Source: Chlorocebus sabaeus (taxonomy: Eukaryota > Chordata > Mammalia > Primates > Cercopithecidae). Taken from it: 64,000 nucleotides of DNA. The notes below the pieces were generated by a model that was not told where the DNA came from, did no database searches, and saw only the letters and a program-made list of their open reading frames with translations. The DNA is taken from the NCBI RefSeq assembly GCF_047675955.1, contig NC_132930.1:48237832-48301831 (forward strand). Reading direction: 5' to 3'. The translations under genes were made by a program, and so were the position numbers. Shown in pieces: positions 31,201-42,825 of this stretch. Every line of letters starts with the position of its first letter. Position 1 is the first letter of the stretch.

Positions 31201-33734
31201 CAGAGCAGGTGCTATCCTGAATTAATGAAGACGCTGGCCCCTTGACATGACAGCAAGGAGGCTGCAGCAGGAGCCCTGGAGCCTCGGGGCCTGAAACATA
31301 CACGCTGTGTGGATACAGCACAACGAAACCACAGTGCAGCGCTTGGAAAGAGTGAGAAGGAAGGGCAAAGGTGACTCCTCTGCTCTCGCCCTCAGTAACC
31401 AGAGGAATCTATGTTGACAATAAATCTGAAAAAAGTGAGAAGGATTAAAACCAGTTGTTCATTCTCCAACTCATGGAAGGTGATTTAAAAGTACACAGCC
31501 TGAGTCCAGGGGCGAATGGCAGAGTTGTCCAAGGAGCTCAAACAGGGAAGTGTGGGAGGAAGCAGCAGAAGCCACAGCACAGCTCCCTGTGAGGACAGCA
31601 CTGAGGACAGCACGGCTTGCACCTGAGCCTCAGGGGATGCACAGGGCACAGCAGGTGGAAGGGTGAGTGCAGGGGCAGAGACACCCCCACTCCACTCTCA
31701 GAGCACCCCAGCTCCTCTGAGAACGAAGGCCCTTCCCTGGGAAGGCAGAAGTCAAGGGATTGTCTGGTAAAGCAGAGCCCACTACCCACAGGATTTGGGT
31801 GGGTGTGGGAAGCATGGAGGGAGGAGATTGGCCGGTAGGGGCTGGGTGGGCTCCAAATTCCAAGGGAGGCCCCTAGAAAGGGGCCAAGAGAGTTTGGGGC
31901 CAAAAGGCCCCAAGAGAGTTTGAGTCTGGCCCCATCCCAGGAAGCTGGCCCCACCACGTCCACAGTCTTGGACGTGTCTTGTATAATTTCCGCACCCACA
32001 CTGAGTATCAGCTGACTGTAAGGACAAGCTTCAAACAGAAGAAGAATGGGGCAGGCTGAGTCTGGGAGATTTCCAAGGATGGATCACAAAAGGCAATTCA
32101 CCCTCATCCTGGCGGTCATATTGAGAGGAAGCCCAGGTCAAGTTGAGGCTACATGCAAGGGTTCCAGCCCAGCCAGCCTGAACCACCTGATGGTGAGTGA
32201 AGGCATCTCTAGACGACTCCAGCCCAGACTCCAAGTCACCCCAGTGACACCAAGAGGAGCAGAGGCCAGCTGTCCCCACTGAGCCCTGCCCAAAGTGCAG
32301 ATTTGTGGGCAAAACATGCTGTCATGGTTTTAAGACACTAGGTTCTGGGGTGGTTGGTCATGCAGCAGTTGATAACACTGGGCTGCCTTTGCTTCCTCGT
32401 GGGAGACCCTGAGGGAGACACCTTGGGGAACTCCTCAGTTTCTCCTGGCTGGTTGTCTGTGGTGGTCTTGAGTGTGTGCAGACTCTGTGGCCACTGTGGA
32501 AGCCATCACCCAGCGCTGGGGATGGAGGGCAGATGGCACCATCTCTGCCCCATGTGGGCACCCTGGTACAGTCACAGGCAGAGGGGGAGGGGCCAGGCCT
32601 GCCAGCCTTCCTGCAGCACCCAGATAGGCCCCAGCAGGTTCCTAGTAGTGGCTTCTCCTCCGGAAGCCCTCCTGCTGGTCTTCTGCAGCCCTCCTGCCCC
32701 TCCCTTCTCCCTGCCCCTCCCTTCTCTCCCAGCCTCATGACGCTCAGGGTAGGAAGGAGGTGTCCCTGTGCTTGCTGAGACACAGTCAGATCCCTGAGAC
32801 CTGGTCTGTTACACAAAGCACAAGTGGCACCTGACTTTGGGCTGAGTCGGGAGAATTTCCAGCCTTGAGTCCAGGCCCACATCAGGAGGGGACAGAGGTC
32901 ACAGAGCCTGGCTTGCCCTGGAAAAACCTGGACTCAAAGTATTTGGGCAGGAGGTTGGTAAGGCACTGACGTCCCTGGGCCCTGCCTGTGGCTGTGAGGG
33001 GACAGGGACAGGTAGGCCTTGGGTGTTCCCACCAAGGGACATAAGGGTGACTGGGGGCAGGGGCCAAAAGAGCTGGGGGGAACCCAGGGTGGCAGCAGCA
33101 GCCTCAGCTACAGGCCGGCCTTGCAGGGGGTCTTGCAGGGGAGCCTGGTGGGGTTGTTCTGTGTGCTGCCCCTGAGGATGCAGGGCCTGTTCTCCGGATG
33201 CGGCCTCTGCTGAGTCCTGCAGAGGAAACACTCCTGCGTGTATGGGGACAGGACAGACAGCTCCCTGCCTGCCTCAGGGACAAAGGGAACTGACTGTACC
33301 TGTCTGTGAAGCCAAGGTGTCCGCCAGAGGCCTGTGGGCTGAGGCGCTTCCCTTCTTCCTATGTGCCTCCGCCGCCCCTGGGGGTCTTGGGGACAGCGGG
33401 AGGAAGCATTGCTGTAGATGCTGGGTCCAATCTCTTTCCAGGTGGGGACCCGAGTGGCAGCTGTGAGCCCAGGAGGGCGCTCTTCCTCGCGGGCTCGGAG
33501 TTGCTGGCGGGCACTCAGCCGGGGGCCAGTTCCGGGGTGCAGAGCACCCAGGCTGCCTTGTCCACGCTAGTGCTGCACGGCCCTGCAGCAAGGCAGCGCC
33601 AGGGTCTGGGCTTGGGTCTCCTGGACAGCGTTTCCCCCGGGGTCATTCAGGCGCCACCCCTGCCAACAGGCGCCCGGGGAGGGGCTTGGCCTGGCCTCGG
33701 CCCTTGGAGGGATGAGCTGGGGCTGGTGCTGGAC
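31201..33734. other. Unique sequence, partly old LTR-like
   Basis: 32010-32375 shows an old ERVL/MaLR-type LTR end ('tgtcatggttttaagacac', 'gggtggttggtcatgcagca'). 32695-32735 holds two copies of 'ctgcccctcccttctc'. The rest is GC-rich and unique. No exon is recognised. Confidence 0.4.
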
Positions 33735-34250
33735 CCGCGTTAACTTTTAATTTAAAGTCTCTCACCAAAACACAATGGACTTTTGACATACAAATATTAA
33801 AAATTAAATTTCCCGAGTTCATTATCTGATAATTAGAACTAAATAACATCTTAACTGAGAGGCCAGCCCCACGCAGATCAAGTCAGTTCCATTTAAGATT
33901 CCATTAGACCAGTGTCGGAGCGGTAAGTAATGGACCATAAAATTTAATTTGGAAATGATCTCGCGCCGAGATGGAGCGATAGCGCTTCACAAAGAGCGGC
34001 CGGGCCACGGGGCCCTGGCGGGGGCGGGATTCAAAGGCAGCGCGGCGGCCGCCGGGAACATGTGTTCGCGCTTTCTTCCCTTTCTCGGCCCTGCGGTATT
34101 TAAAAGTCAGAATTGACCAGTGTAGCTCCGTGTAATTACAAAGATCCCCTTATCAGAGTCTATTTGCCGGCGCGAGGAAAGAGAGGCCGGAGCCGTCGGC
34201 TCATTTGCATGCGGGGCCCCGGCGGCCGCAGGAATCACCGGAATCAGCGC
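33735..34250. promoter_or_regulatory. Strong candidate developmental enhancer or promoter-proximal element
   Basis: Dense non-repetitive motifs: TAATTAG (33830-33836), 'aaatttaatttgg' (33937-33955), 'tgtaattacaaagatc' with a TCF/LEF-like ACAAAGATC (34130-34145), CTTATCAG GATA core (34149-34156), and a perfect POU octamer ATTTGCAT (34203-34210). AT-rich motifs alternate with CpG-rich DNA and lead into a CpG island. Conservation is expected but not shown. Confidence 0.55.
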
Positions 34251-34640
34251 GGGCCTCGCTGCGCCGGGAGGGGCCGGGCCTGGGCGGGGCTGGAGGGAGA
34301 AGCGTCCCCGGGGCGGCCTCGGCGGGGCAGGAGGAGGGAGAAGCGTCCCCGGGGCGGCCTCGGCGGGGCAGGAGGAGGGAGAAGCGTCCCCGGGGCGGCC
34401 TCGGCGGGGCAGGAGGAGGGAGAAGCGTCCCCGGGGCGGCCTCGGCGGGGCAGGAGGAGGGAGAAGCGTCCCCGGGGCGGCCTCGGCGGGGCAGGAGGAG
34501 GGAGAAGCGTCCCCGGGGCGGCCTCGGCGGGGCAGGAGGAGGGAGAAGCGTCCCCGGGGTCGCCGCCGCGTAGCGAGGGGTCCGCGCACCCTGGACAGGA
34601 CGGGGCCGGGGTCCGCGGGGTCGCTCGAGTCTTTGCAGAG
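33960..34640. promoter_or_regulatory. CpG island
   Basis: High GC with many CpGs ('tcgcgccgag', 'cgcggcggccgccggg', 'ggcgcgagg') from 33960 to about 34640. It includes the 41-bp minisatellite, which has several CpGs per unit. An island of this size may mark a promoter, but no first exon can be assigned. Confidence 0.6.
34298..34560. repeat. 41-bp CpG-rich minisatellite, 6 full copies plus a partial
   Basis: Units start at 34298, 34339, 34380, 34421, 34462, 34503 and 34544 ('agaagcgtccccggggcggc'). I see no base differences among the full copies. With a 41-bp period all frames cycle without a stop, giving artefact frames of 120-300 codons on both strands. Confidence 0.97.
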
Positions 34641-35299
34641 TGAGGACGGCTGGGAAGGACAGGGCGGCTCAGACCTTTCCAGAAGCTGCTTCTGTGCTGA
34701 GCGCGGGGAGCTAGTGGGAGGGACGGGCCTGCCGGCACGGCGGGTGGGACGCACCTGTCTCTGCAGAAACCCCTCCTTGGCGTCTGAGGTGGGAGGTCCC
34801 CGGCTGACTGTGGGAACCCGCGGCCCCCCGCTGCCTGTCCAGCCGTTCCCTCCCCTAGCCAGGCCTTCACCCTTTTCCGCCTGCGCCCCTTCTGGGCTCA
34901 GCAGGTTTTGGACGCTGGTTCGACCCCCGCCCCTGGAAACCATCCCCGTGGCCTGTGGGTGCCAGGGCCGTGGCGCAGCCCCACGCTGACTGCAGAGGAG
35001 CCCTTGACCCCTCGCGGAGCCCACTCTCTCCTACCCTGTGCTGGCAGCCTGGCCACCTGTCCCCTGGTCTACCCGCGCCATCAGGGCGGGCCGGGCAGCG
35101 GGGCCTCCAGTGACAGGATCCAGCAGGGGAGAGGAAGGAGGCTGAGGGACCCCACTCCACGCCCACCCCTCGCCCCACCCTCCGCTAGGCAGAAGCCCCC
35201 GCAGCCAGACCCGAAGGAAGCGTCTAAAATTAATTCTTGTTCCCGCAGCAGCGGGTGACCCCCAGTGTCTCGGCCTCCACGGCTCTCGCCGGCAGCCGG
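34641..35299. other. GC-rich unique sequence
   Basis: Between the CpG island and the next AT-rich element. No exon or repeat recognised. Confidence 0.45.
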
Positions 35300-35590
35300 C
35301 TCTGCGTCTTATCTCCAGAGCAGCCTCATTTGTTAACTTCTCGCTGAATACACCCACTCCCATTATTTCTGTAATTCTTGGCAATAACAGCCCTTCCCCT
35401 AATGAAACCTGCATTATTGGAAGGTTGCAGTCCTGACCCGGTGAAGATTAGCTGTGTCCTCTGTTATTGCTACATATGTAATTGTATAATTGATTTTAAA
35501 ATTTACTTTTGTGTCCCCACATCATAAAGTAAGCAGCCCATTAAGGGGCAGAAATATAATTAATATATCTCTAACCACTTCTACCCTGGG
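35300..35590. promoter_or_regulatory. AT-rich candidate enhancer
   Basis: Non-repetitive AT-rich block with 'tgcgtcttatctcc' (GATA), 'cattatttctgtaattc', 'cccctaatgaaacc', 'catatgtaattgtataattg' and 'aatataattaatatatc'. The homeodomain-type TAATT cores cluster in under 300 bp. Flanks are GC-rich. Confidence 0.5.
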
Positions 35591-36298
35591 GAAACAAGGG
35601 CTGGGGGGCTCTGCTGGCCTGTGGGCGGGGGTGCCAGGGGGTCCACCCCTAGGCCTCCTACAGTCATGGGCCTGGGGAGGGGCTGTCCAAGGGGGTCCCA
35701 AGTGGCGTGGGGTGGTGCCTTCTCCAGCGGAAAGTCTGCCCGCCTGCGGCCACGCCCCCTCAGGCTGCCCCCAGGCCCAGTGACTCTGCCCTTGCTGGAG
35801 TGTGGCTGTGGTGAGGCTGGGCTGATCCCATGGGGACCCTCTGAGGCTCGAGCCCCTGCCCAGCTGCCTGCATCATGGGCGCTCAGGGAGCAGAGGGGAG
35901 TGAGGGGCCTGTGGGAGGCTGCTGGGAGCTGGGCCCAGGGCCAGCCCCTGTAGCAGGGTGCGTTCCACCGTGGTTCTCTTTGCCTTTGCCACCCCTTCCC
36001 AGGCACACAGACACCCTGGGCCTGTTTGTCCACCCTCTGCCCTAACCAGACCCAGTACTCCATGAAGAGCCACTTGGGCCTCAGGGTCAGTGCATGTGCT
36101 GGCTCCAGAAGAGCCTGGTGCTGGCCCCCAGCCTTCGCAGCTAGCTGGCCGGCCGGGAGGTCTCCAGGGCTGGCTCCAGGCACTACTGCCTTTGAGGAGA
36201 TGGAGAGGAACCAGGTTTCCGGGAGCCTGGAGACCTGGCCCAGGCAGAGGGAGGTACACAGTCTTTGCCCAAACACCCCTGTGGCACCCCAATTTATG
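35591..36298. other. GC-rich unique sequence
   Basis: Open frames of up to 231 codons overlap on both strands without domains. Nothing recognised. Confidence 0.45.
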
Positions 36299-36598
36299 TT
36301 TTTGTTTGTTTTTCTGAGATGGAGTCTCGCTTTGTCGCCCAGGCTAGAGTTCAGTAGTGCAAGCTTGGTTCACCGCAACCTCCACCTTCCACATTAAAGT
36401 GATTCTCCCACCTTGGCCTCCCGAGTAGCTGGGATTACAGGCGTGTGCCACCATGCCCAGCTAATTTTCGTATTTTTTATAGAGACGGGGTTTTGCCATG
36501 TTGGCCAGGCTGATCTCGAACTCCTGGCCTCAAGTGATCCACTTGCCTTAGCCTCCCAAAATGCTGGGATTACAGGCATGAGCCACCATGCCTGGCCT
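36299..36598 (-). mobile_element. AluS
   Basis: Reverse older Alu: 'gagatggagtctcgctttgtc' region, 'gctaattttcgtatttttta', 'tacaggcatgagccaccatg'. It lacks the cercopithecid AluY changes. Confidence 0.93.
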
Positions 36599-36880
36599 AA
36601 TGTTCTTTCTTTTTATTTAAACAGCTTTATCGAGATATGACTTGCACACCATTTAAAGTGTAAAATTCAGTGTTTTTCATTTTCCACAGAGCTGCACAAC
36701 CATCACCACAGTCTATTGTCAACATTTGCATCACCTCTAAAGAAGCCCTGCACCATCCCCTCCACAGCCCCTGGCGACCGCTCATCCCTCATCCCGATCC
36801 CGATTTGCCTCTTCCGACTGTTTCCCAGAAGGATGCTTCCCAGGAGGGTGCTTCCCAGAAGTGGGGTCACGGAACGCACC
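36599..36880 (-). mobile_element. Old L1-related 3' region (antisense)
   Basis: 'cagctttatcgagatatgac', 'catttaaagtgtaaaattca', 'gctgcacaaccatcacc' and 'cccctggcgaccgctcatc' keep the order of a very common L1-associated sequence. Orientation is by analogy. Confidence 0.55.
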
Positions 36881-37133
36881 CTTTGTTACTGGCCTCCTTC
36901 ACTGGGCACAGAGTCCTCAGGGCTCCCCCAGGCTTCAGTGCCAGTGTCCTTCCTTTCGGTGCGCGTGATGCTCGGGGTGAGGACAGCCTGTCTGGGTGGC
37001 CAGCTTGCCCAGCAGTGCAGACTTGGGTGCCCCCACCGTGGCTGTCAGGGTGGCTCCCTGCCTGCTGTTGGCACGGGGTGGACACACTCACAGGTGTACA
37101 GATGCATGGATGGGTGTGCAGTGCACACTCGTG

Positions 37134-37535
37134 GATGGGGTGCTGGGAGGGGCCGGTGCCAGGCCAGAGCTGCAGAGCACAGCAGGGGATCCTCAGCCTT
37201 GGGCCCTCAGGCGACTTCCTGGCCAGGGGGCCCCACTCAGAGGGTGGCTGGTGCTGCCCCGGGAGGCCAGCTTTGCTGCACACAGGCCCTGGGCAGTGAG
37301 GCAGTGCTGCTGGCTGAGGGGCTGGGCAGGACCAGGGCCTGGTCCACTTGGCCTCCCTAGGACAGCCTCCACACAGACAACAGCCCTGGAAAGGCCGTAG
37401 GCTCAACTTCACCAAGTGCTGCCCGTCCAGGGGCTGGTGCCACCTGAGAGGCTCACCTGACTGACCCCGTGACAGGTAGGCTCGAGGCAGGCGTGTAGTC
37501 TGCCCACCGGAGGACCTGTGTTGCTCCCAAATACG
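37134..37535 (+). repeat. Inverted duplication, left arm (402 bp)
   Basis: The arm is the reverse complement of 37593-37994 at 401 of 402 positions with no indel. The single difference (T37290 versus G37838) is a CpG-type transition. The arm is GC-rich unique sequence. Long open frames in both arms are mirror images of each other and not evidence of coding. Confidence 0.97.
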
Positions 37536-37556
37536 CCCCAACCACACCACAGGGCT

Positions 37557-37612
37557 GTGAACAGCCTATTTGGGAGCAACACAGGTGAACAGCGTATTTG
37601 GGAGCAACACAG
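37557..37612 (+). repeat. 28-bp tandem duplication at the inversion centre
   Basis: Units at 37557-37584 and 37585-37612 (gtgaacagcctatttggg... and gtgaacagcgtatttggg...) differ at one base. The second unit overlaps the first 20 bp of the right arm. The first thus carries a 20-bp stub of inverted arm sequence. Confidence 0.95.
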
Positions 37613-37994
37613 GTCCTCCGGTGGGCAGACTACACGCCTGCCTCGAGCCTACCTGTCACGGGGTCAGTCAGGTGAGCCTCTCAGGTGGCACCAGCCCCTG
37701 GACGGGCAGCACTTGGTGAAGTTGAGCCTACGGCCTTTCCAGGGCTGTTGTCTGTGTGGAGGCTGTCCTAGGGAGGCCAAGTGGACCAGGCCCTGGTCCT
37801 GCCCAGCCCCTCAGCCAGCAGCACTGCCTCACTGCCCGGGGCCTGTGTGCAGCAAAGCTGGCCTCCCGGGGCAGCACCAGCCACCCTCTGAGTGGGGCCC
37901 CCTGGCCAGGAAGTCGCCTGAGGGCCCAAGGCTGAGGATCCCCTGCTGTGCTCTGCAGCTCTGGCCTGGCACCGGCCCCTCCCAGCACCCCATC
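37593..37994 (-). repeat. Inverted duplication, right arm (402 bp)
   Basis: Partner of 37134-37535, separated by a 57-bp spacer. After 37994 the sequences diverge at once (ccccatc then tatccgcc, against ccacgagt in the left arm), so the arm ends sharply. Confidence 0.97.
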
Positions 37995-38794
37995 TATCCG
38001 CCAGGGGGTGGGGGGCTCATCCGTGAGGAGCAGTTTTTGTCCCACAGGAGTGAGTGAGGGGTCTAAGAAGATGCCATGCAGATGGGGTGGGAAACAAAAT
38101 TTCATTTCAACTGGCTGACACTTTTACAGAAGCCAAATATCAGTGACCCAATGACAGGTGGTGGGTGTCCCCGAGACCCCCTGGTGGGAGCTCTGTGGGA
38201 GGAGCCTCTACACTAAGGTTGGAGGGCAGCAGGGTCATAGTGGCCACGAGGTCTGACCCCAGTCACCCACTGGGGGCCAGTCACTCCCCAGGGCCACCAT
38301 AGTGTGGGCGTGCCGGGGGGCTCTGCCTAGATGACCAGGACAGCCCTGTACAACTGCGGTGCCAGACACCGCAGAGAGCGAGTGTCTCCACCTAGGGCTA
38401 GCCCGTCTCTGCTGGTGCGCTGAGGGCTGGCGCCTGTTCTGGCCACTGCTGGCTGACTTCATTGCATGTGAGAAGGGCGGGGGCCCTCCCGTGGTCCAGC
38501 TCCAGGGGCAGGATCGTCACTGTTACCCAAGGCCTGCAGTGGCCTCAGACTAGGTGCAGAGATGCTACACTCCCCGCTGCCTCCCTCCCCTGAGAAGGGG
38601 TGGCAGAGGGCCCAGGAAGATGCCTGGGGTTGGGAGGGAGAAGGCCAGCAGGACACCAGGAGCAGGGGACCGGAACCCCTTGAGCCTCAGGTGAGTCCTG
38701 GAGCCCAGGCCCTGCTGAGCCAGCCTGGCTTACAGATGCACCCCGAGGGCACCCCTTCCCTCACTGTCAACCCACTCCAGGAGAGGATGCATCA
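37995..38794. other. Unique sequence
   Basis: GC-rich with one AT-richer patch at 38090-38150. No recognised feature. Confidence 0.4.
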
Positions 38795-39035
38795 GATAAC
38801 CCCGTAAATCACACATCAAAACACTTTTTAAAGGAAACCGCTGAGGAGACAGCGTTTCCTCAGCCTGGTGAAGATGCATATAGCAAAATCTATGTGAGAA
38901 AGTCGGTTACTTAATCATGGAGATGAAGAGCCTCTGCGAGAGATTGTTCTGCTTAAAAAATGTGGTGGCGACTTGCAAATATGTTTTTAGAAGCAATTTT
39001 ATTACAAACTGTCCCATTGGGTAGTGCCTGGAAAG
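38795..39035. promoter_or_regulatory. AT-rich candidate enhancer
   Basis: Non-repetitive: 'cgtaaatcacacatcaaaac', 'gttacttaatcatgg', 'acttgcaaatatg' (octamer-like) and 'gcaattttattacaaac'. The shift of composition from both flanks is sharp. Confidence 0.4.
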
Positions 39036-39849
39036 TTATGGGGAGCTGTGTTCATTCTTCAGACGCTGGGAGAGCAGCGGGAGGTTGTTAGAGGAGGATT
39101 TATTCTAGCAGAGCTGGGGAGGGGCCTGGGCCAGGTGTTGAAGGGACGGGCTCCATCTGGGTCTGTGTCCTTTCCAAGGGGCTGGGTACAGGGTCCCTGC
39201 CAGCCCCTCCCCTGCTCAGTGCCTGGCCCCTCTGCCTCCCTCCTAGCTGGTGCCCTGGTAGAGGGGTCCTGGGAGTGAGGAGCAGCTGTCTGGAGGGAAT
39301 GCACAGATTGTAAAAGGCCGGCGGGAGGCCCAGGCTCAGGAGGCCCAGGTTCAGGGACACGGCACCCACCATCTGGCTGACGGACAGACATGAACACAGC
39401 CACAACTCACAGAACACTTCAGAAGGACTCAGGCTCCAGCAGGAAGAAGCAAATCACAAGAAGCTCCGGGTGTGGCCCAAGAATTTCTCTTTTTTCTGAG
39501 TCAGGTGTGAGACCTGGAGTCCGCAGGGACTGTGTGGGGTCTCTGACCTCGGAGGTGGCTGAAGCCAGAAGATACCCTCTGCTCCTTCTGCATTCTCCTC
39601 ATCACAGTGTCTGCCTGGCAGTCCTGAGATGGCCCCAGGGATGCACACGCCTACGGAGTCCCCTCCTGGAGTGCGGCTGCACCTAGCGATGCTTCTGGGT
39701 GATGTGGTAGGAGGGGAGGTGGCTCCTCTGAGCGGAGGCTGTAGAAAAGAGCATGCCTCTGTCTTGGGTGCTGGCTGGATTTCTCCCTCACCTTCCTCCC
39801 CTTCCCGACCCCATCTCTCTCTCCCTTTCTCTGGGGGGAAGCCAGCGGC
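39036..39849. other. Unique sequence
   Basis: No exon or repeat recognised. Confidence 0.4.
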
Positions 39850-40218
39850 TGGAGCGAGTCCACTCAGACAGCCGATGGAGAAGCCCATAGAGGCAGGAAA
39901 CCGACATCCCTGGGGTATAGGCAGTGAACGTCGGTGGCTTGCCAACAGCCTCAGGATGTTCTTGGGAACGAATCTACCACCAGTCAGGCTTTGAGATGCC
40001 TACAACCATGGCTGACAACTTGACTGCAGTTTCACCAGAGACCTTGAGCCAGAACTAGAGTTAGGCTGCTCTCCAGTTTCTGAGGGTCCCTCAGTAACCA
40101 TGCAGGATAATAAATATTCCTGATTTTTACCTCAGTAACCATGCAGGATAATAAATATTCCTGATTTTAGCTACTATGTTTTCAGGCAATTTGTTACACA
40201 GCAATAGATAAGTAATAC
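39850..40218 (+). mobile_element. Old ERVL/MaLR-type LTR 3' part
   Basis: 'gacaacttgactgcagtttc', 'cagagaccttgagccagaac', 'ataataaat' and 'aatttgttacacagcaatag' occur in the order of an ancient mammalian LTR end. The AATAAA region is duplicated by the 41-bp repeat. Subfamily not assigned. Confidence 0.6.
40091..40172 (+). repeat. 41-bp tandem duplication over an LTR poly(A) region
   Basis: 'tcagtaaccatgcaggataa' plus 'taaatattcctgatttt' occurs at 40091 and again at 40132 with almost no change. Each copy includes AATAAA. Confidence 0.95.
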
Positions 40219-40221
40219 AAC

Positions 40222-42480
40222 TAACCACCATAATCATCATGACCATCATCACCACCACCATCATCACCATCACAATCATCATCATCATCACCACTGTCAT
40301 TATCACCATCACCATCATCTCCACCACCACCATCATCACCATCACAATCACCACCACCATCACCACCATCACAATCACCACCATCACCACCATCACCACC
40401 ATCATCACCATCACAATCACCATCATCACCATCGTCACCACTGTCATTATCACCATCACCATCATCTCCACCATCACCATCATCACCATCACAATCACCA
40501 CCATCATCACCATCACAATCACCACCATCACCACCATCACCACCATCACCACTGTCATCATCACCATAACCATAACCATCACCATCATCACCATCATAAT
40601 CACCACCATCATCACCATCACAATAATCACCACCATTATCACCATCACCACCATCACAATCATCATCATCATCACCACTGTCATTATCACCATCACCATC
40701 ATCTCCACCATCACCATCATCACCATCACAATCACCACCATCATCACCATCACAATCACCACCATCATCACCATCACCACCATCACCACCATCATCACCA
40801 TCACCACCATCACCACTGTCATCATCACCATAACCATCATAACCATCACCATCATCACCATCATAATCACCACCATCATCACCATCACAATAATCACCAC
40901 CATTATCACCATCACCACCACCATTGGCACTGTCATTATCACCGTCACCATTATCTTCACCATCATCACCATCACAATAGTCACCAGCATCATCACCATC
41001 ACCACTGTCATCATTATCACCATCACCATCATCTCCACCATCACCATCATCATCATCACAATCATCACCACCATCATCACCATCACCATCACCATCACCA
41101 TCAATACTATCACCATCATCACCACCATCACCATCACAATAATCACCACCATCATCACCATTATCACCATCACCACTGTCATTATCACCATCACCATCAT
41201 CATGATCATAATCATCACCACCATCATCACCACCATAATCACTGTCATCAATACCATCATCATCATCCCCACCACCACCATCACCACCATCACAATCATC
41301 ACCTCCATCATCACCATCATCATGATCACAATCATCACCACCATTATCACTACCATCACCACTGTCATTACCATCACCGTCATCTCCACCACCACCATCA
41401 CCATTACCACCATCATCACTATCATCATCACCATCACCATCATCTCCATCACCATCATCATCATCGCCCCACCACCACCATCCATCACCATTGTCACCAC
41501 CATCAGCATCATCTCCACCATGATCATTACTACCATCAATGTCACCATCATCACATCAATATAATCACCATCATCACCACCATCACCAGTGTCATTATTA
41601 TCACCATCACCATCAATACCATCACCACCATCACCAACACCATCACATCTCTACCACCACCATCACCATCACCATCATCACCACCATCCCTATCACCATC
41701 ACTATCATCACCACCATCCTTATCACCATCACTATCATCACCACCATCTCTATCACCATCATCACCACATCACCAATACCATCACCATCATCACTATCAC
41801 CATCATCGCCATCACCATCATCACCACCACCATCGTCACTACCACCATCATCACCATCACCACCATCACCATTTCCACCATCACCATTGTCACCATCATC
41901 ACCACCACCGTCATCACCACTATTACCACCATCACTGTCACCACCATCACCACTACCTTTATCGTCAACACCATCATCATCACCAATACCATCACCATCA
42001 TCACTATCACCATCATCATCACCATCATCACCACCACCGTCACTACCACCATCATCACCATCTCCACTATCACCATTGTTGCCATCATCACCACCATCAT
42101 CATCACCACTATTACCACCATCACCACTATCATCCCCATCACCATCATTGTCATCACCACCACCATCACCACTACCTTTATCATCACCATTGCCATCATC
42201 ACCATCACCATCATTGTCACCATCACCATAACTACCATTACCATCATCACCACCACCATGACCGTTACCACCATCATCACCCCACTGTCACCACCATCAT
42301 CACCATCATCACTACCATCACTACCACCATCACCTCCATCATCATTGTCACTATCACCATTATCACCACCATAACCATCATCACCAACTACCACCATCAT
42401 CACCACCAGCATCACCATCATCACCATCACCACCACCATCATCCTCTTCACCTCCACCATAGCCATTGCCATCATCATCT
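40222..42480. repeat. Giant CAT/CAC trinucleotide-type array (about 2.26 kb)
   Basis: Almost pure mixture of CAC, CAT and ATC triplets with rare TGTCATTA, CATAACCAT and CACTGTCAT blocks that recur at 50-250-bp spacing, showing amplification of larger segments. Stops are nearly absent in several frames, so Ile/Thr-rich plus and Met/Val-rich minus frames reach over 400 codons. No coding function is supported. The minus strand reads (GATGGTGGT)-like. Confidence 0.97.
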
Positions 42481-42825
42481 CCTTTCTTCCTGGTCCACAG
42501 CTCTTTCCACACCTGGTCTCTTAATAATCAGAACAGTTATGCAAGAGGAGGAAACTGGGACTCAGAGGTGGAGCAAGTTCCTTAGGGCCACCCAGCACAT
42601 ATGGCAAAAACCGAGCTGAGGCCGAGTCTGTTCAACTTCAGCTGCTCCAAGGCTCAGGATAGTCGTGTCCTGGCCCATATTCCCTGGAGGGCTCTTTAGT
42701 CCAAGATGAAAGAGTATGGCCACCCAGCTGGGACCAGCAAAGAGAGGTAGGAAGGGTGGGGTGATAAGGAAAGAGCTTCCTCTCAGCCTCACTCTTGAGC
42801 CCCGAGGACTGCTTTCCAGAGACCC
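42481..42825 (-). mobile_element. MIR fragment in unique DNA
   Basis: 42525-42680 has 'gaggaaactgggactcagag', 'gcaagttccttagggccacc' and 'ccgagtctgttcaacttc', the reverse MIR order. Flanks are unique. Confidence 0.65.

Noticed and set aside
34107..35024. 305-codon minus-strand frame with a repeated Pro/Arg-rich block
   Set aside because: The repeat is the 41-bp minisatellite read through all three phases. No domain is found outside it.
36867..38057. Matching 227-codon (minus) and 179-codon (plus) proteins
   Set aside because: They match because they are the two arms of the inverted duplication. No domain or splice structure supports a gene.
40127..41564. 475-codon minus-strand (Met/Val) and 441-codon plus-strand (Ile/Thr) frames
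   Set aside because: They are the two strands of the CAT/CAC array and overlap each other almost completely.
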